From the NCBI GenBank assembly GCA_009781315.1, contig WQYI01000012.1, forward strand, positions 1 through 50,176: a DNA stretch of 50,176 bases, written 5' to 3'. The translations under genes and the position numbers were made by a program. The notes under the pieces are model-generated. The model searched no databases, was not told where the DNA came from, and worked only from the letters and a program-made list of their open reading frames with translations. The DNA is from Candidatus Endomicrobium embiratermitis. GTDB taxonomy: Bacteria > Elusimicrobiota > Endomicrobiia > Endomicrobiales > Endomicrobiaceae. Shown here piece after piece: positions 8,857 to 19,100 of this stretch; the stretch's first letter is position 1, and each line of letters begins with the position of its first letter.

Positions 8857-9963
8857 GTGAAAATCATTAAAACTACGGCAATTTTGTTATTTTTATTTGT
8901 TTTTTCCTTTTCTTATTCTTACGGCGAAGATAGCAGTATTACTACTTTGATGGCGCATGAAGACAGCGTAATGTCCGCGGATTTTTCAGCTGACGGACTA
9001 TACGTCTATTCAGGCGGATATGACTATATGATAATTAAATGGAGAATCGATAATTCGGAAAACGTAGTTTATATTAGCGGACTTAAAGATAACGAAGATA
9101 AAGATAAAGGTAAAGGATCTAATAAAGATAAAGTATCCAGTAATACGGGACATAATGATATAATTAACTGCGTAAGAGTCAGCGTTGACGGAAAAATCTT
9201 AGTATCTGCTTCAAACGATTCCACTATAAAACTATGGTCTGTGCAATCGAACAGTCTTTTAAAAACGATTTCGCCTCATTCTCATTACGTAAACAGCGTG
9301 GCTTTTTCTTTGGACGGTAAAAAAATGGTGACTGCAAGTTCCGATAAAAGCGTTAAAATATTGTCGTTTGTCGCGCCTTATAATGTTTTAATGACGTTAA
9401 AAGGACATACTGACGAAGTAAAATCCGTGGCTTTCAGCCAGGGCGGCACGTATGTCGCTTCCGGAGGAGAAGATTGCACGGTCAGGATATGGTCGGCAAC
9501 AGAAGGGAAATTGCTGCAAACTATCAAGCCTCATAGTAATGAAGCGGTAAACTGCGTTGCTTTCAGCCCGAAAGGAAAATATATGGCTTCCGGAGGCAGC
9601 GACAAAAACGCCATAATTTGGGATTTTAGCAAAGGCAAAATTACGGAAAAATTCGTGTTAAGAGGTCATGACAGGAAAGTCAACGCGGTTTCGTTTTCGC
9701 CTGACGGCACAATGCTTGCTACGGCAAGCGACGATACCGATATACGCGTATGGGACGTTGAAACCGGAGAAGACATTGCGGTTCTTACGGGGCACGGAGA
9801 TAAAGTAAACGATGTGGTTTTTTCAAGAGATTCTAAAATGCTTGTTTCGGCAAGCGACGACAGAACCGTAAAAGTATGGGAAGTTCCGGGGATGAATGAT
9901 TCTTTGCAGCCGGAAGAAAATAATTCTTCGCAAGACGCCGATGAGGTCGGCTATTATGAATAA
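8857..9963 (+). CDS. Exported WD40-repeat beta-propeller protein
   Basis: The 368-residue product has a signal peptide (residues 1 to about 22, ending YSYG) and seven WD40 blades. Each opens with a GH/H-containing strand such as HEDSVMSADFS, GHNDIINCVRVS, GHTDEVKSVAFS and GHGDKVNDVVFS, and closes with IKW, IKLW, VRIW, IRVW or VKVW. Seven blades make a closed propeller, so it is probably a protein-binding platform. A Lys/Asp-rich insert (about residues 70-90) interrupts blade one. The start is a GTG with a strong AAGGAG six bases upstream. The function is unknown. The gene is spaced nine bases from the cyclic-nucleotide-fold gene. Confidence 0.87.
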   Translation: MKIIKTTAILLFLFVFSFSYSYGEDSSITTLMAHEDSVMSADFSADGLYVYSGGYDYMIIKWRIDNSENVVYISGLKDNEDKDKGKGSNKDKVSSNTGHNDIINCVRVSVDGKILVSASNDSTIKLWSVQSNSLLKTISPHSHYVNSVAFSLDGKKMVTASSDKSVKILSFVAPYNVLMTLKGHTDEVKSVAFSQGGTYVASGGEDCTVRIWSATEGKLLQTIKPHSNEAVNCVAFSPKGKYMASGGSDKNAIIWDFSKGKITEKFVLRGHDRKVNAVSFSPDGTMLATASDDTDIRVWDVETGEDIAVLTGHGDKVNDVVFSRDSKMLVSASDDRTVKVWEVPGMNDSLQPEENNSSQDADEVGYYE

Positions 9964-9971
9964 GGAACGCA

Positions 9972-10427
9972 ATGATTAAAAAATTTTTAAAAATTTTATT
10001 TATCGATAAGTCTCTAAAAGCCGATGTGGCTTTTTTAAAGAAAGTCGTGCTTTTTAAAGGGCTTTCCAATAGGGATTTGGCAAAAGTCGCCTTGATAGTT
10101 TTTAAAAGAAATTATGTTCCTGGGGAGACCGTTTATAAAGAAAAACAGGAAGCCGACGTTTTATACATAATAAAAGGCGGACAGATAAAAGTCAATAACG
10201 ATTCAAACGAAAAAATAGTTGAAAGCGGCGATTTTTTCGGAGAGATGTCGTTGATAGCCGATAAAAAGCACGATTCTTCGGCCGTGGCGTTAAAAAACAG
10301 CGAATTATATCTCATCTACAGAGTGAAATTCGACGATTTTGTGGATCTGGACGCCAAAGCGGGCTTGCAGATAATGAGAAACCTTTCCCAAATTCTTACC
10401 GTAAGGGCAAAATGTTCCGAGATATGA
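9972..10427 (+). CDS. Stand-alone cyclic-nucleotide-binding-fold protein
   Basis: The 151-residue product is a single cNMP-binding beta-roll (about residues 25-135). It has LFKGLSNRDLAKVA at the start and the phosphate-binding-cassette region GDFFGEMSLIADKKHDSSAVA near 85-105. The FGE core is present, but the arginine that normally contacts the cyclic phosphate is not in the usual RSAxx position, where the sequence reads HDSSA. Ligand binding is therefore doubtful. There is no DNA-binding helix-turn-helix, so it is not a Crp-type regulator. It lies four bases before the permease gene and may regulate it or the propeller protein. Confidence 0.8.
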   Translation: MIKKFLKILFIDKSLKADVAFLKKVVLFKGLSNRDLAKVALIVFKRNYVPGETVYKEKQEADVLYIIKGGQIKVNNDSNEKIVESGDFFGEMSLIADKKHDSSAVALKNSELYLIYRVKFDDFVDLDAKAGLQIMRNLSQILTVRAKCSEI

Positions 10428-10431
10428 AATT

Positions 10432-11475
10432 ATGATGACGGAATCGTCGAAAAATAGAATATTCATAATAGGAATAATACTTTTTCTTGCCTTATGCCTT
10501 TTTTTGTATTTCGCAAGAGGAATCCTCGCGCCGTTTATAATAGCGGCTTTTATTGCTTATCTTTTATCGCCTGTCGTGGATAAAATACGTTCGTACGGTT
10601 ATAGAAGGTGGGTGGGCGTGGCGGTCATAGCCGTCATCATTATGGCCGTGCTTGCCGCTATTTTAATTATTTTTATTCCTCTCATTTTGGAAGAAATCGA
10701 CAAATTGCAGGTCAATATTCCGGCGTATTATACATATCTTTCAAACCATATTGACACAGTAAAAAATAAAATCGAAGCCGCTTTTCCGATAATTAAAGAA
10801 TACGGCGTTCTTGATTTGGCCATTGATAAAATTAAGGCTATAGCCGCTTCGGGAGCGGAAAAAATACCCGGATATGTAGTTAATATTTTTTCCATTTTTT
10901 CTTTTTTAGTGCTCATTCCGGTAATTGTTTTGTTTATGCTTTTAGGAGGGAACAGAAGCATAAATATGATTGTGGAAATTGTTCCGTCGGCTCACGTTGA
11001 AACAGTTCTGTCCGTAATTTACGAGATGGATTCGATCCTGGGAAAATTTATCAGAAGCCAGCTTATAGAAGCTTCGTTTGTGGGAGTGATGTCCGTTATA
11101 GCTTTAAGCGCGTTAAACATAAATTTCGCGATATTGATAGGGATATTCGCAGGTCTTGCAAACCTTATTCCTTATGCGGGTCCTATTTTAGGCGTTTTAG
11201 TTGCAAGCGTTGTCGCTTTGGTCCAATATCAAAGCATTGCCGTTTTAGTTAAAGTGCTTTTGGCGTTCGGCATAATAAAATTTTTGGATGATAACGCGGT
11301 GCAGCCGTATGTCGTAGGACATAATGTGGATTTAAGTCCCGTTACGATGATGTTTGTGTTGCTTGCCGGAGCGCAGGTTTTCGGCTTTTTAGGAGTTGTT
11401 TTCGCGGTTCCGGTTACCGCGATAATAAAGACAATTTTCTTTATGCTTGTAAAAAAATATAAAAACGCTTTCTAG
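10432..11475 (+). CDS. AI-2E/PerM-family membrane transporter
   Basis: The 347-residue product has the PerM/YdiK family layout. Two N-terminal membrane segments (about residues 8-45, containing ILAPFIIAAFIAYLLSPVVD) are followed by a pair near 60-85, a soluble loop (about 90-150), and a C-terminal hydrophobic bundle. The bundle contains NLIPYAGPILG (near 245) and the family's DNAVQPYVVG (near 285). Members export diverse small molecules or ions; the AI-2 label does not establish the substrate here. Two consecutive ATG codons offer starts at 10432 or 10435. Tight spacing joins it to the cNMP-fold gene before it and to glgB after it. Confidence 0.85.
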   Translation: MMTESSKNRIFIIGIILFLALCLFLYFARGILAPFIIAAFIAYLLSPVVDKIRSYGYRRWVGVAVIAVIIMAVLAAILIIFIPLILEEIDKLQVNIPAYYTYLSNHIDTVKNKIEAAFPIIKEYGVLDLAIDKIKAIAASGAEKIPGYVVNIFSIFSFLVLIPVIVLFMLLGGNRSINMIVEIVPSAHVETVLSVIYEMDSILGKFIRSQLIEASFVGVMSVIALSALNINFAILIGIFAGLANLIPYAGPILGVLVASVVALVQYQSIAVLVKVLLAFGIIKFLDDNAVQPYVVGHNVDLSPVTMMFVLLAGAQVFGFLGVVFAVPVTAIIKTIFFMLVKKYKNAF

Positions 11476-11486
11476 AGGAATTTGAC

Positions 11487-13403
11487 ATGGACAACAGAGT
11501 TCAGGGATTTTCCATTTTCACAAAAGACGACATTCATTTTTTTTGCGAAGGCAGCCATTTCAGGATGTACGAAAAAATGGGGTCCAGGCTTATATCCAAA
11601 GACGGCGCCAGCGGCGCGTATTTTTCCGTTTGGGCGCCTAATGCCAAAAGCGTGTCCGTAATAGGCGACTTTAATTTTTGGGACAAAGAAGCTCATCCTT
11701 TGTTTGTCAGATACGACGGTTCGGGAATATGGGAAGGTTTTATTCCGGGAATGAAGAAGGGCGATACTTATAAATATTTTATAGTTTCAAATCATAACAA
11801 TTACTGCGTTGAAAAGGCGGATCCTTACGCGTTTCACGCCGAAACTCCGCAAAAAACCGGTTCAAAAGTCTGGGATCTGGATTATAAATGGAACGACGAA
11901 GACTGGATGAAAACGAGAAAATCCAAAAGCTCGCTTGACGCGCCGGTTTCAATATACGAAGTTCATTTGGGTTCATGGCGCAGAAAGCCTGAAGACGGCC
12001 ACAGATGGCTTTCTTACCGTGAAATTGCCGACGATCTTGCGTCTTATTGTAAAGACATGGGTTTTACGCATGTGGAACTTCTGCCGGTTATGGAACACCC
12101 TTTCGGGGCTTCGTGGGGTTATCAGAGCCTGGGATATTTCGCGCCTACAAGCAGATTCGGCACGCCTCAGGATTTTATGTATATGATAGACACGCTGCAC
12201 CGTGCGGGAATAGCGGTAATTTTAGACTGGGTGCCTTCGCATTTTCCGACTGATTTGCACGGACTTTCTTTTTTTGACGGGACTTATCTTTACGAGCACG
12301 CCGATTCAAGGCTCGGGTTTCATCCGGACTGGAAAAGCGCGATTTTTAATTACGGCCGCAATGAAGTTAAAAATTTTCTTATATCAAGCGCTCTGTTTTG
12401 GCTTGATAAATATCATGTCGACGGAATAAGGGTTGACGCGGTAGCGTCAATGCTTTATCTGGATTATTCGCGTAAAGACGGCCAGTGGCTGCCCAATAAA
12501 TACGGCGGGAAAGAAAATATAGAAGCCATAGAGTTTTTGAAAAGGTTTAACCACGTGGTATATGAAAATTACGACGGCGTGCAGACTTACGCCGAAGAAT
12601 CCACTGCGTGGCCGATGGTTTCAAAACCTACGTATTTAGGCGGTTTGGGTTTTGGTTATAAATGGAATATGGGATGGATGAACGACGTTTTAAGTTATAT
12701 GAAAGTTGATTCTATGTTCAGGAAGTATCATCACAATAAGCTGACTTTCAGTTTTTTATACGCTTTCAGCGAGAATTTTGTCCTGCCTTTTTCGCACGAC
12801 GAAGTCACGCAGGGCAAAGGCTCTTTAATCGGTAAAATGCCCGGCGACGAATGGCAGAGATTCGCGAATTTACGCCTTGCGATCGCGTATATGTACGCCC
12901 ATCCCGGAAAAAAACTTTTGTTTATGGGCTGCGAATTCGGGCAGGTAAGGGAATGGATGTATGAGGAAAGCCTTGAATGGCACGTTTTACAGTTTACTCA
13001 GCATTCTGGAATGCAAAAATGGGTAAAAGATTTAAACTTTGCCTATAAAAATAATCCGGCTTTTTACGAAAACGATAACACATGGGAAGGTTTTGACTGG
13101 ATTGACGCTAACGATTCGGACAACAGCGTAATAAGTTTTGTGAGAAACGCTCCCAGGGCAAGAGAAACAGTTTTGTGCGTTTTAAATTTTACGCCTGTTC
13201 CAAGGCACAATTATAATATCGGGGTTGGCCACAAAGGACGCTGGGAAGAAATATTAAACAGCGACTCGGTTGAGTATTTCGGAAGCGGAATAGGTAATTT
13301 TGGTTTTAAAGACACTCAAGACTGGGGCGCCCACGGCAGACCTTACAGTTTAAACATATCAATACCTCCTTTGGGAGCCGTGTTTTTTAGATTTAAATAT
13401 TAA
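11487..13403 (+). CDS. glgB: 1,4-alpha-glucan branching enzyme
   Basis: GlgB cuts alpha-1,4 glucan chains and re-attaches them as alpha-1,6 branches during glycogen synthesis. The 638-residue product has an N-terminal CBM48 domain (about residues 30-130, ASGAYFSVWAPNAKSVSVIG), a GH13 barrel (about 150-530) and a C-terminal beta domain. Catalytic motifs are intact: nucleophile Asp in GIRVDAVASM (about 317), Glu in TYAEES (about 371) and His-Asp in PFSHDEV (about 438). GAGGAA precedes the ATG. No other glycogen gene is in the window. It is the last gene of the rightward block and is followed by a terminator. Confidence 0.96.
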   Translation: MDNRVQGFSIFTKDDIHFFCEGSHFRMYEKMGSRLISKDGASGAYFSVWAPNAKSVSVIGDFNFWDKEAHPLFVRYDGSGIWEGFIPGMKKGDTYKYFIVSNHNNYCVEKADPYAFHAETPQKTGSKVWDLDYKWNDEDWMKTRKSKSSLDAPVSIYEVHLGSWRRKPEDGHRWLSYREIADDLASYCKDMGFTHVELLPVMEHPFGASWGYQSLGYFAPTSRFGTPQDFMYMIDTLHRAGIAVILDWVPSHFPTDLHGLSFFDGTYLYEHADSRLGFHPDWKSAIFNYGRNEVKNFLISSALFWLDKYHVDGIRVDAVASMLYLDYSRKDGQWLPNKYGGKENIEAIEFLKRFNHVVYENYDGVQTYAEESTAWPMVSKPTYLGGLGFGYKWNMGWMNDVLSYMKVDSMFRKYHHNKLTFSFLYAFSENFVLPFSHDEVTQGKGSLIGKMPGDEWQRFANLRLAIAYMYAHPGKKLLFMGCEFGQVREWMYEESLEWHVLQFTQHSGMQKWVKDLNFAYKNNPAFYENDNTWEGFDWIDANDSDNSVISFVRNAPRARETVLCVLNFTPVPRHNYNIGVGHKGRWEEILNSDSVEYFGSGIGNFGFKDTQDWGAHGRPYSLNISIPPLGAVFFRFKY

Positions 13404-13453
13404 CGGCAGTGAGTAGTTAGTAGTGAGTAGTGAACTACGGAAAAATAAAAAAA

Positions 13454-13492
13454 CGGGAACAGATTAATTTCTGCTCCCGCTTTTTTTGTTTT
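13454..13492. terminator. Bidirectional hairpin terminator between glgB and hppA
   Basis: CGGGAACAG (13454-13462) pairs, with one mismatch, with CTGCTCCCG (13471-13479). It is followed by a T-run (from 13481) and preceded by an A-run (13442-13453). It could end transcription from glgB and from hppA. The 50 bases before it begin with TAACGGC at the glgB stop codon and hold GTGAGTAGT-type words, a likely degenerate scaffold repeat. Confidence 0.8.
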
Positions 13493-13514
13493 GTATTATA
13501 TTAAGTAAACTTAG

Positions 13515-13534
13515 ATACCGGTTTTCACCGGTAT
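13515..13534. repeat. Hairpin repeat ATACCGGT-TTTC-ACCGGTAT
   Basis: A perfect 8-bp inverted repeat with a four-base loop, followed by GACAG. It closely matches the first arm of the cloverleaf repeat at 2184-2203 and lies ten bases past the hppA stop codon. Confidence 0.6.
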
Positions 13535-13544
13535 GACAGCCGGC

Positions 13545-15941
13545 TTATTTGTTTCTCAAATCCGTAAACGATTTTACCACATATAATATTGATACCATAA
13601 AAAAGAAAGCCGCTAAAGACAGTCCTATATATTTGTTCGTAACTAAAGCGAGTTCTAAAGCGAGAAGTCCGAAAAGCGTCGTAAATTTAATTATAGGATT
13701 CATAGCCACAGACGAAGTATCTTTGAACGGGTCGCCTACTGTGTCGCCAACGACAGTGGCTTTGTGAAGTTCCGTGCCTTTTTCTCTTAAGTCAACTTCG
13801 ACAAATTTCTTAGCATTATCCCATGCGCCGCCCGCGTTAGCCATAAATATTGCCTGGAAAAGTCCGAACAACGCTATGGAAATAAGATAACCTATAAAGA
13901 AATAAGGCTCTATAAACGCGAAAGAAAGAGTCGTGAAAAACACCACAAGGAATAAGTTGAACATTCCTCTCTGGGCGTATTTTGTGCATATTTCAACGAC
14001 TTTCTTTGAATCCTGCGTAGAAGCTTTTTCGGAAGAGCCGTCAAGTTTAATATGATCTCTGATAAATTCCACGGCTTTATACGCTCCGCTTGTAACCGCG
14101 TGGTTTGAGGCTCCGGTAAACCAGTAAATTATGGCTCCGCCGGCTATCAGTCCTAAAAGAAAAGGAGCGTGCAGAAGCGATAAATTGTCAAGTCCGGTCG
14201 TAAGTCCTTCCGTAAGCATTACTATTGTGGAGAATATCATAGTAGTCGCGCCTACCACGGCTGTTCCTATAAGAACGGGTTTTGCCGTTGCTTTGAAAGT
14301 GTTTCCCGCGCCGTCGTTTTCCTCAAGAAGTATTTTCGATTTGTCAAAAGCCGCTTTAAAACCGAAATCTTTTTCTATTTCCGCGCCTATATTAGGTATA
14401 TTTTCAATCAAAGAAAGTTCATAGACGGACTGCGCATTGTCGGTTACCGGACCGTAAGAATCAACAGCTATGGTAACGGGACCCATTCCCAAAAATCCGA
14501 AAGCAACAAGACCGAAAGCGAAAACCGCGGGCGCTATCATAATTGCGCCGACACCTAAAGAGCTTATCGCGTAAGCTATTGACATAAGAATTATGATCGC
14601 AAGCCCCATCCAGTACGCGCTGAAATTTCCCGCGGTAAGACCCGCAAGAACGTTAAGCGACGCTCCGCCGTGTTTGGACGAAGCCACTACGTTTTGCACA
14701 AAAGCGCTTTTTACCGAGGTGAATATTTTTACGATTTCAGGGATAACCGCGCCTGCTATGGTGCCGCAGCTTATGATTATTGAAAGTTTCCACCAAAGAG
14801 AGCCGTCGCCCAAACCGCCGATTATGAGTTTTGATACTATGAAAGTGAACGATATGGAAACTACGGAAGTTATCCACACAAGCGACGTCAAAGGAGCTTC
14901 GTAGTTCATTTTGTCGGATAAAGCGTATTTCATTTTCGCAAATGCTCCGTTGATCGCGTATGAAAGCGCGCTGGCAATAAGCATTATCAAACGCATCACA
15001 AAAATCCAGACTAAAAGTTTAACCTGAATTGCCGGGTCTTTTACCGCCAAAACTATAAAGGCTATCAAAGCCACGCCAGTAACGCCGTAAGTTTCAAAAC
15101 CGTCGGCGGTAGGCCCTACCGAATCGCCCGCGTTGTCGCCTGTGCAGTCCGCGATAACTCCGGGGTTTCTGGCATCGTCTTCTTTAATGTTGAAAACTAT
15201 TTTCATCAAGTCCGAGCCGATGTCCGCGATTTTTGTAAATATACCGCCCGCAATTCTCAAAACCGAAGCGCCTAGCGACTCTCCTATGGCAAAACCTATA
15301 AAGCAGGGACCCGCGAAATCGCTCGGAATAAACAAAAGAATTATAAGCATTATGAAAAGTTCTATGCTTATCAAGAGCATTCCTATGCTCATTCCCGCGC
15401 GAATGGGAATTTCATAGCACGGGAAAGGCTTGCCTTTAAGGCTTGCGAACGCTGTTCTTGAATTTGCGAAAGTATTTATTCTCATGCCAAACCACGCTAC
15501 CGCGTAACTTCCCAAAATCCCGACTATACTGCAAAGAACTATCGTAAAAACTTTAATCGCTTCAAAATGCTGCAGGAAACCGAAATAAACCACTATAATA
15601 GCGGCAAGCAAAACTTCAAGTATTATTATGAATTTACCCTGCGTTATAAGGTAGGTTTTACAGGTTTCATATATAAGCTCGGAAATATCTTTCATCGATT
15701 TATGCACCGGAAGATTTTTAATCCCAAGATAATGATAAAGCCCGAACAATAAACCGAAAACGCATATAATAAAGCCGAAAACCAAAAGATTGTGGCCGTT
15801 AATCGCGCCTCCGAAAAAACTTACCGACGATAAGTCGGGAATAATCAAATTAGCCTCGCTTGCGAAAGAGCTTTTTACCGCAGTAAGCACAAGCGCGAAA
15901 ACAGCGGCAACTTTTTTTACAGACAACATTTTACCAAACAT
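13545..15941 (-). CDS. hppA: Membrane-bound proton-translocating pyrophosphatase
   Basis: The enzyme couples pyrophosphate hydrolysis to ion pumping across the inner membrane. The 798-residue product has about 15 to 16 membrane segments and the family's pyrophosphate-binding motifs: GGIFTKIADIGSDL, EDDARNPGVIAD, TGDNAGDSVGPTADGFE (near 267) and, at the C-terminus, AWDNAKKFVE and VVGDTVGDPFKDTSSVAMN. The diagnostic site reads GNTFKAT with Lys at about residue 550. By family rules this favours the potassium-independent, proton-pumping class. The ATG at 15941 has AAAGGAG nine bases upstream and starts a hydrophobic signal-like segment. A further upstream in-frame ATG would overlap the promoter. 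Confidence 0.95.
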   Translation of the reverse strand: MFGKMLSVKKVAAVFALVLTAVKSSFASEANLIIPDLSSVSFFGGAINGHNLLVFGFIICVFGLLFGLYHYLGIKNLPVHKSMKDISELIYETCKTYLITQGKFIIILEVLLAAIIVVYFGFLQHFEAIKVFTIVLCSIVGILGSYAVAWFGMRINTFANSRTAFASLKGKPFPCYEIPIRAGMSIGMLLISIELFIMLIILLFIPSDFAGPCFIGFAIGESLGASVLRIAGGIFTKIADIGSDLMKIVFNIKEDDARNPGVIADCTGDNAGDSVGPTADGFETYGVTGVALIAFIVLAVKDPAIQVKLLVWIFVMRLIMLIASALSYAINGAFAKMKYALSDKMNYEAPLTSLVWITSVVSISFTFIVSKLIIGGLGDGSLWWKLSIIISCGTIAGAVIPEIVKIFTSVKSAFVQNVVASSKHGGASLNVLAGLTAGNFSAYWMGLAIIILMSIAYAISSLGVGAIMIAPAVFAFGLVAFGFLGMGPVTIAVDSYGPVTDNAQSVYELSLIENIPNIGAEIEKDFGFKAAFDKSKILLEENDGAGNTFKATAKPVLIGTAVVGATTMIFSTIVMLTEGLTTGLDNLSLLHAPFLLGLIAGGAIIYWFTGASNHAVTSGAYKAVEFIRDHIKLDGSSEKASTQDSKKVVEICTKYAQRGMFNLFLVVFFTTLSFAFIEPYFFIGYLISIALFGLFQAIFMANAGGAWDNAKKFVEVDLREKGTELHKATVVGDTVGDPFKDTSSVAMNPIIKFTTLFGLLALELALVTNKYIGLSLAAFFFMVSILYVVKSFTDLRNK

Positions 15942-15987
15942 AATACTATACTCCTTTCTCGTGCATAAATTAAACGCATTGCCAAAG

Positions 15988-16016
15988 ATTATATGATTTA
16001 TAAGACGATATGTCAA
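15988..16016 (-). promoter_or_regulatory. Consensus sigma-70 promoter of hppA
   Basis: On the minus strand TTGACA (16016-16011) and TATAAT (15993-15988) are separated by exactly 17 bases. Transcription would begin about 40 bases before the hppA ATG. The promoter abuts the terminator of the giant gene, so hppA is probably transcribed on its own. Confidence 0.85.
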
Positions 16017-16018
16017 TC

Positions 16019-16093
16019 AAAAAACGGCGATGCATGGATGCAAAGTAAAGACAGTTGTGTCGTTAACTCTGCATCCATGCATCTTTGCATCCG
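16019..16093 (-). terminator. Scaffold repeat acting as terminator of the giant gene
   Basis: GATGCATGGATGCA (16029-16042) and TGCATCCATGCATC (16070-16083) are a perfect 14-bp inverted repeat. Read on the minus strand, the stem is followed four bases later by six T residues (16024-16019), the form of an intrinsic terminator. On the plus strand it shows the scaffold-repeat pattern: ACGGC head at 16024-16028 and GTCGTT (16059-16064) in the loop, with copy-specific GATGCATG arms. Confidence 0.7.
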
Positions 16094-16103
16094 TTTTGTG
16101 AGG

Positions 16104-19100
16104 TTATGCGGCGCGCAGTATGTCGGCGGAATGTATTGTTGCAGGAACTTGTTTGCGCAGAATATTTTCGACGTCGGGTTTTGCGGCGCGCGTAAATTCT
16201 ACAAACACGCTTCCCGCAAAACCTTTTATAAAACCGTACGCGCTGGCGTCATAAACCTTTTTAACGGCCGCGGACGCGTATTCCGCCGGAATTACAAAAG
16301 ACATGCCGAACAATTTCGATTCGTCAAAACTTATCTCGCCGGATGAAATGTCTTCTTCAAGCTTAACAAACACGCGTTTGCCTTTCTTGTTGACTATGTC
16401 TTTAAGCGCGCTGTCTTCATTTATAATCGGTAAAACGGCATTAAGTAAAAATTGTTTTTTCAGTCTGGAATCTAAAATTTTGTCGGTTTTTATCAATATA
16501 ACGTTTGTTTTGCCGTAAGAATTTAACATGATGTCTGCGGTTTCTAATTCGCCGTTGATATCCATAGTCGTTTTTTGTATAAGTCTGCTTTGCGACGGTA
16601 AAATATCTTTCGTAATTCTATCCTCGAAAGCTATGACGAAAGATTTCCCTTTTTTTCTTGTTAAATCGTCGGCATCCATGAAATTTTCGCTGAAATTTTC
16701 GGACGAGAGCGTTTTCTCCAAAGACGGGACAAACAAGAAAACGTTGTTTTTCAGCGTTTTTTGCTGTCTTCTTTTTTCCGCTTTTCTTATGGTTTTTTCA
16801 AGTTCGATTTTAAAAAAACCGAATCTGGAGCGTAAAAAATCGAAAAGATTATACTCTGCCGATATCCTCAGCAAAGCATCTAAAGAATCTTTGGAAACCA
16901 TATTTTTTTCAATAATCGTTTCGGATACGCTGTCTTCAAATCCGTAGGAGTATACGCCCTTTGCGGGATCCACTACAAAAAGGCTGCCCATATTGCCGTA
17001 TTTCGGAGATATGCCGTGATCGGCGTTTATAAGCCTTATCATATTATTGTCGTCGGATTCTGTCGTGCCTATTTTTTCTTTTTTAAGTTTGTCAAAAGGG
17101 TTGTGTCCGGCAAACAAGAGCAATATCTTGAGAGGATTAAATATTTTCCCAAACCCGGTTTTCTTTTGAAAGGCTATGTCTTTAGGTTTTATTTTTGTGC
17201 TGACGTCGGAGTATATAGATGTTATTAAATTTAACGCCTCCATTATCTGCGAAATATTGTCCTGCCCGAGCTGAAAATTTCTGATGTCCAAACTTATTTT
17301 TTCAAGCCCTTCCAATATCTTTTCTGGAGGATAATATTCGCCTTTGTATCTAAGCCCGCCGCCTCTGGTTCCTATTGAAACGACTCCGTCATCATTAACA
17401 GGCAGAAGCGAATGCATATAAGAAAAGCCGAACATATCTTTAACGTGCAAAGCAAAATTGTTTTTATAAAATTCTCCCAAAGCTCTTATTTTATAATCGC
17501 TTAAATAATTCGAATTATTCAGAAGGCGTCCGTTTTCATAGTTGTGTTCCTTGTCTCCGGCAAGACGTCCGACAATCAGGTTTAAAGAATTATTGTCCGA
17601 ACAAAACTCGTTAAACAGCTTGGTTAACGCGTTATCTTCGGGTATGCTGTTCTTTTCTTTTAAAATTGAAGCCAGCTCTGCTAAAGAAATTCCGGGATTT
17701 TTGGTTAAAGCTTCGATTATGGTTTTGCTTACAAAACCGGATAAATGCTTGTATTTTTCATTTGTTTCGTATATAGTCTCGCCGACTAGTTCCTTGTTTC
17801 TCTGCGCGAGAAAACCGTCTCCCGTAACGCTGCCCCAGTCTTTATGATAAACCCAATCCAAAGCGTTCCATTCGGTGCTTTGATAATTCAAATACATTAT
17901 GGCGTCTAAAATAGCCCATTGCCAGTTTCCTTTTTTTAGTTCTTGGCGCATTTTCTCTTTTTGCGACGATATTACTTCATCAATCAGCGCTTCCATTTTT
18001 TTCCATTCTTCGTGGTGATGCGGATATTTGTTCTTAATGACATCCAATTCGACTTTTCTGTCAATCCACCAATTTATGGACATTTTGTCAGCCGCTTTAA
18101 AGCCCGTATACACCCACACGCCCACGTCATGGCCGATAATTTTTTTCCACCAATTAAGCAGGTAAACGTTTTCTTCTTTGGCAAAGATTCCTGACGGATT
18201 GTTTAGAATGTCTTTTTCTTTAGAGAAATTTATGTTGTCTATTTTTGCGTTTTCGTTTTCCTCTAAATTATACATTTTATTAAACATGTCAATAATCTCT
18301 TTCAGCGTCTTTGTATGCTCTTTTTGTCTCTTATCCGCATTTTCCATATATTGGGCAAGTTTTTTTGCCCATATAATCTGGCTTGTGGCTTCTTGCGCTA
18401 TGTCTTCATTTTTTGACGTTTGGCGTTCCGCAAGATCTTCGACGGGGTTTCTGTAACCGTAAGTTATTTCTTCGTCTTCCAAATCAACTGTCTGATAATT
18501 TTTGGGTATTCCGTTATATCCTTCGTAATAAGGCAAATGCACGGCCGCTACGTTCATAAAAGCGTATAAATCGTGATTTCCGGTAACCGCCACGCCGCTT
18601 CCGGAATCGATAACCGCCTGTATTATTTCCCATGCGGCAATTTGCTCCGGACCTCTGTCCAGCAAATCGCCTAGAAAAATAATTTTAAAATTATCCTGCT
18701 TGGCTTTATTGCTGAGAATATTTTTGAAATTTACCAGATTATTTTCCAAATCTATTTGTTTTTCATCTATATCTAAAGCATGGGCAAGCAGTTCTTTGAG
18801 CCTTTGCGCGCCGCCGTGTATATCGGATAATATGATAACTTTCGGAAGCCTGCCTTTGGCAAACAGATATTTTGTAATAAATTTTATTAAATTGAAAAAA
18901 TCCGTTCTCACTTGGTGCCTGACGGTTACGGCAACGCGCTCTTTAAGAGCTTGTACCGTGCGGTCAATTACATCGTTTATGCGAACCATAATATCTTCTA
19001 CGTTGTAAGCGTTTTCAGGGTTTTTTAATTTAAGTTTATCTTTTAAAACTTTTGCGTTCGCAGCGTTAAGCTTCATTTGTATAAATGCCTTTAATGTTTC

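Noticed and set aside
9972-10427. Crp/Fnr-type transcription regulator
   Set aside because: The protein ends after the cNMP fold and has no helix-turn-helix domain.
15942-16016. 25-residue upstream extension of HppA
   Set aside because: It would start at the -35 box of a consensus promoter, so it could not be translated from that transcript, and the ATG at 15941 has a good binding site.
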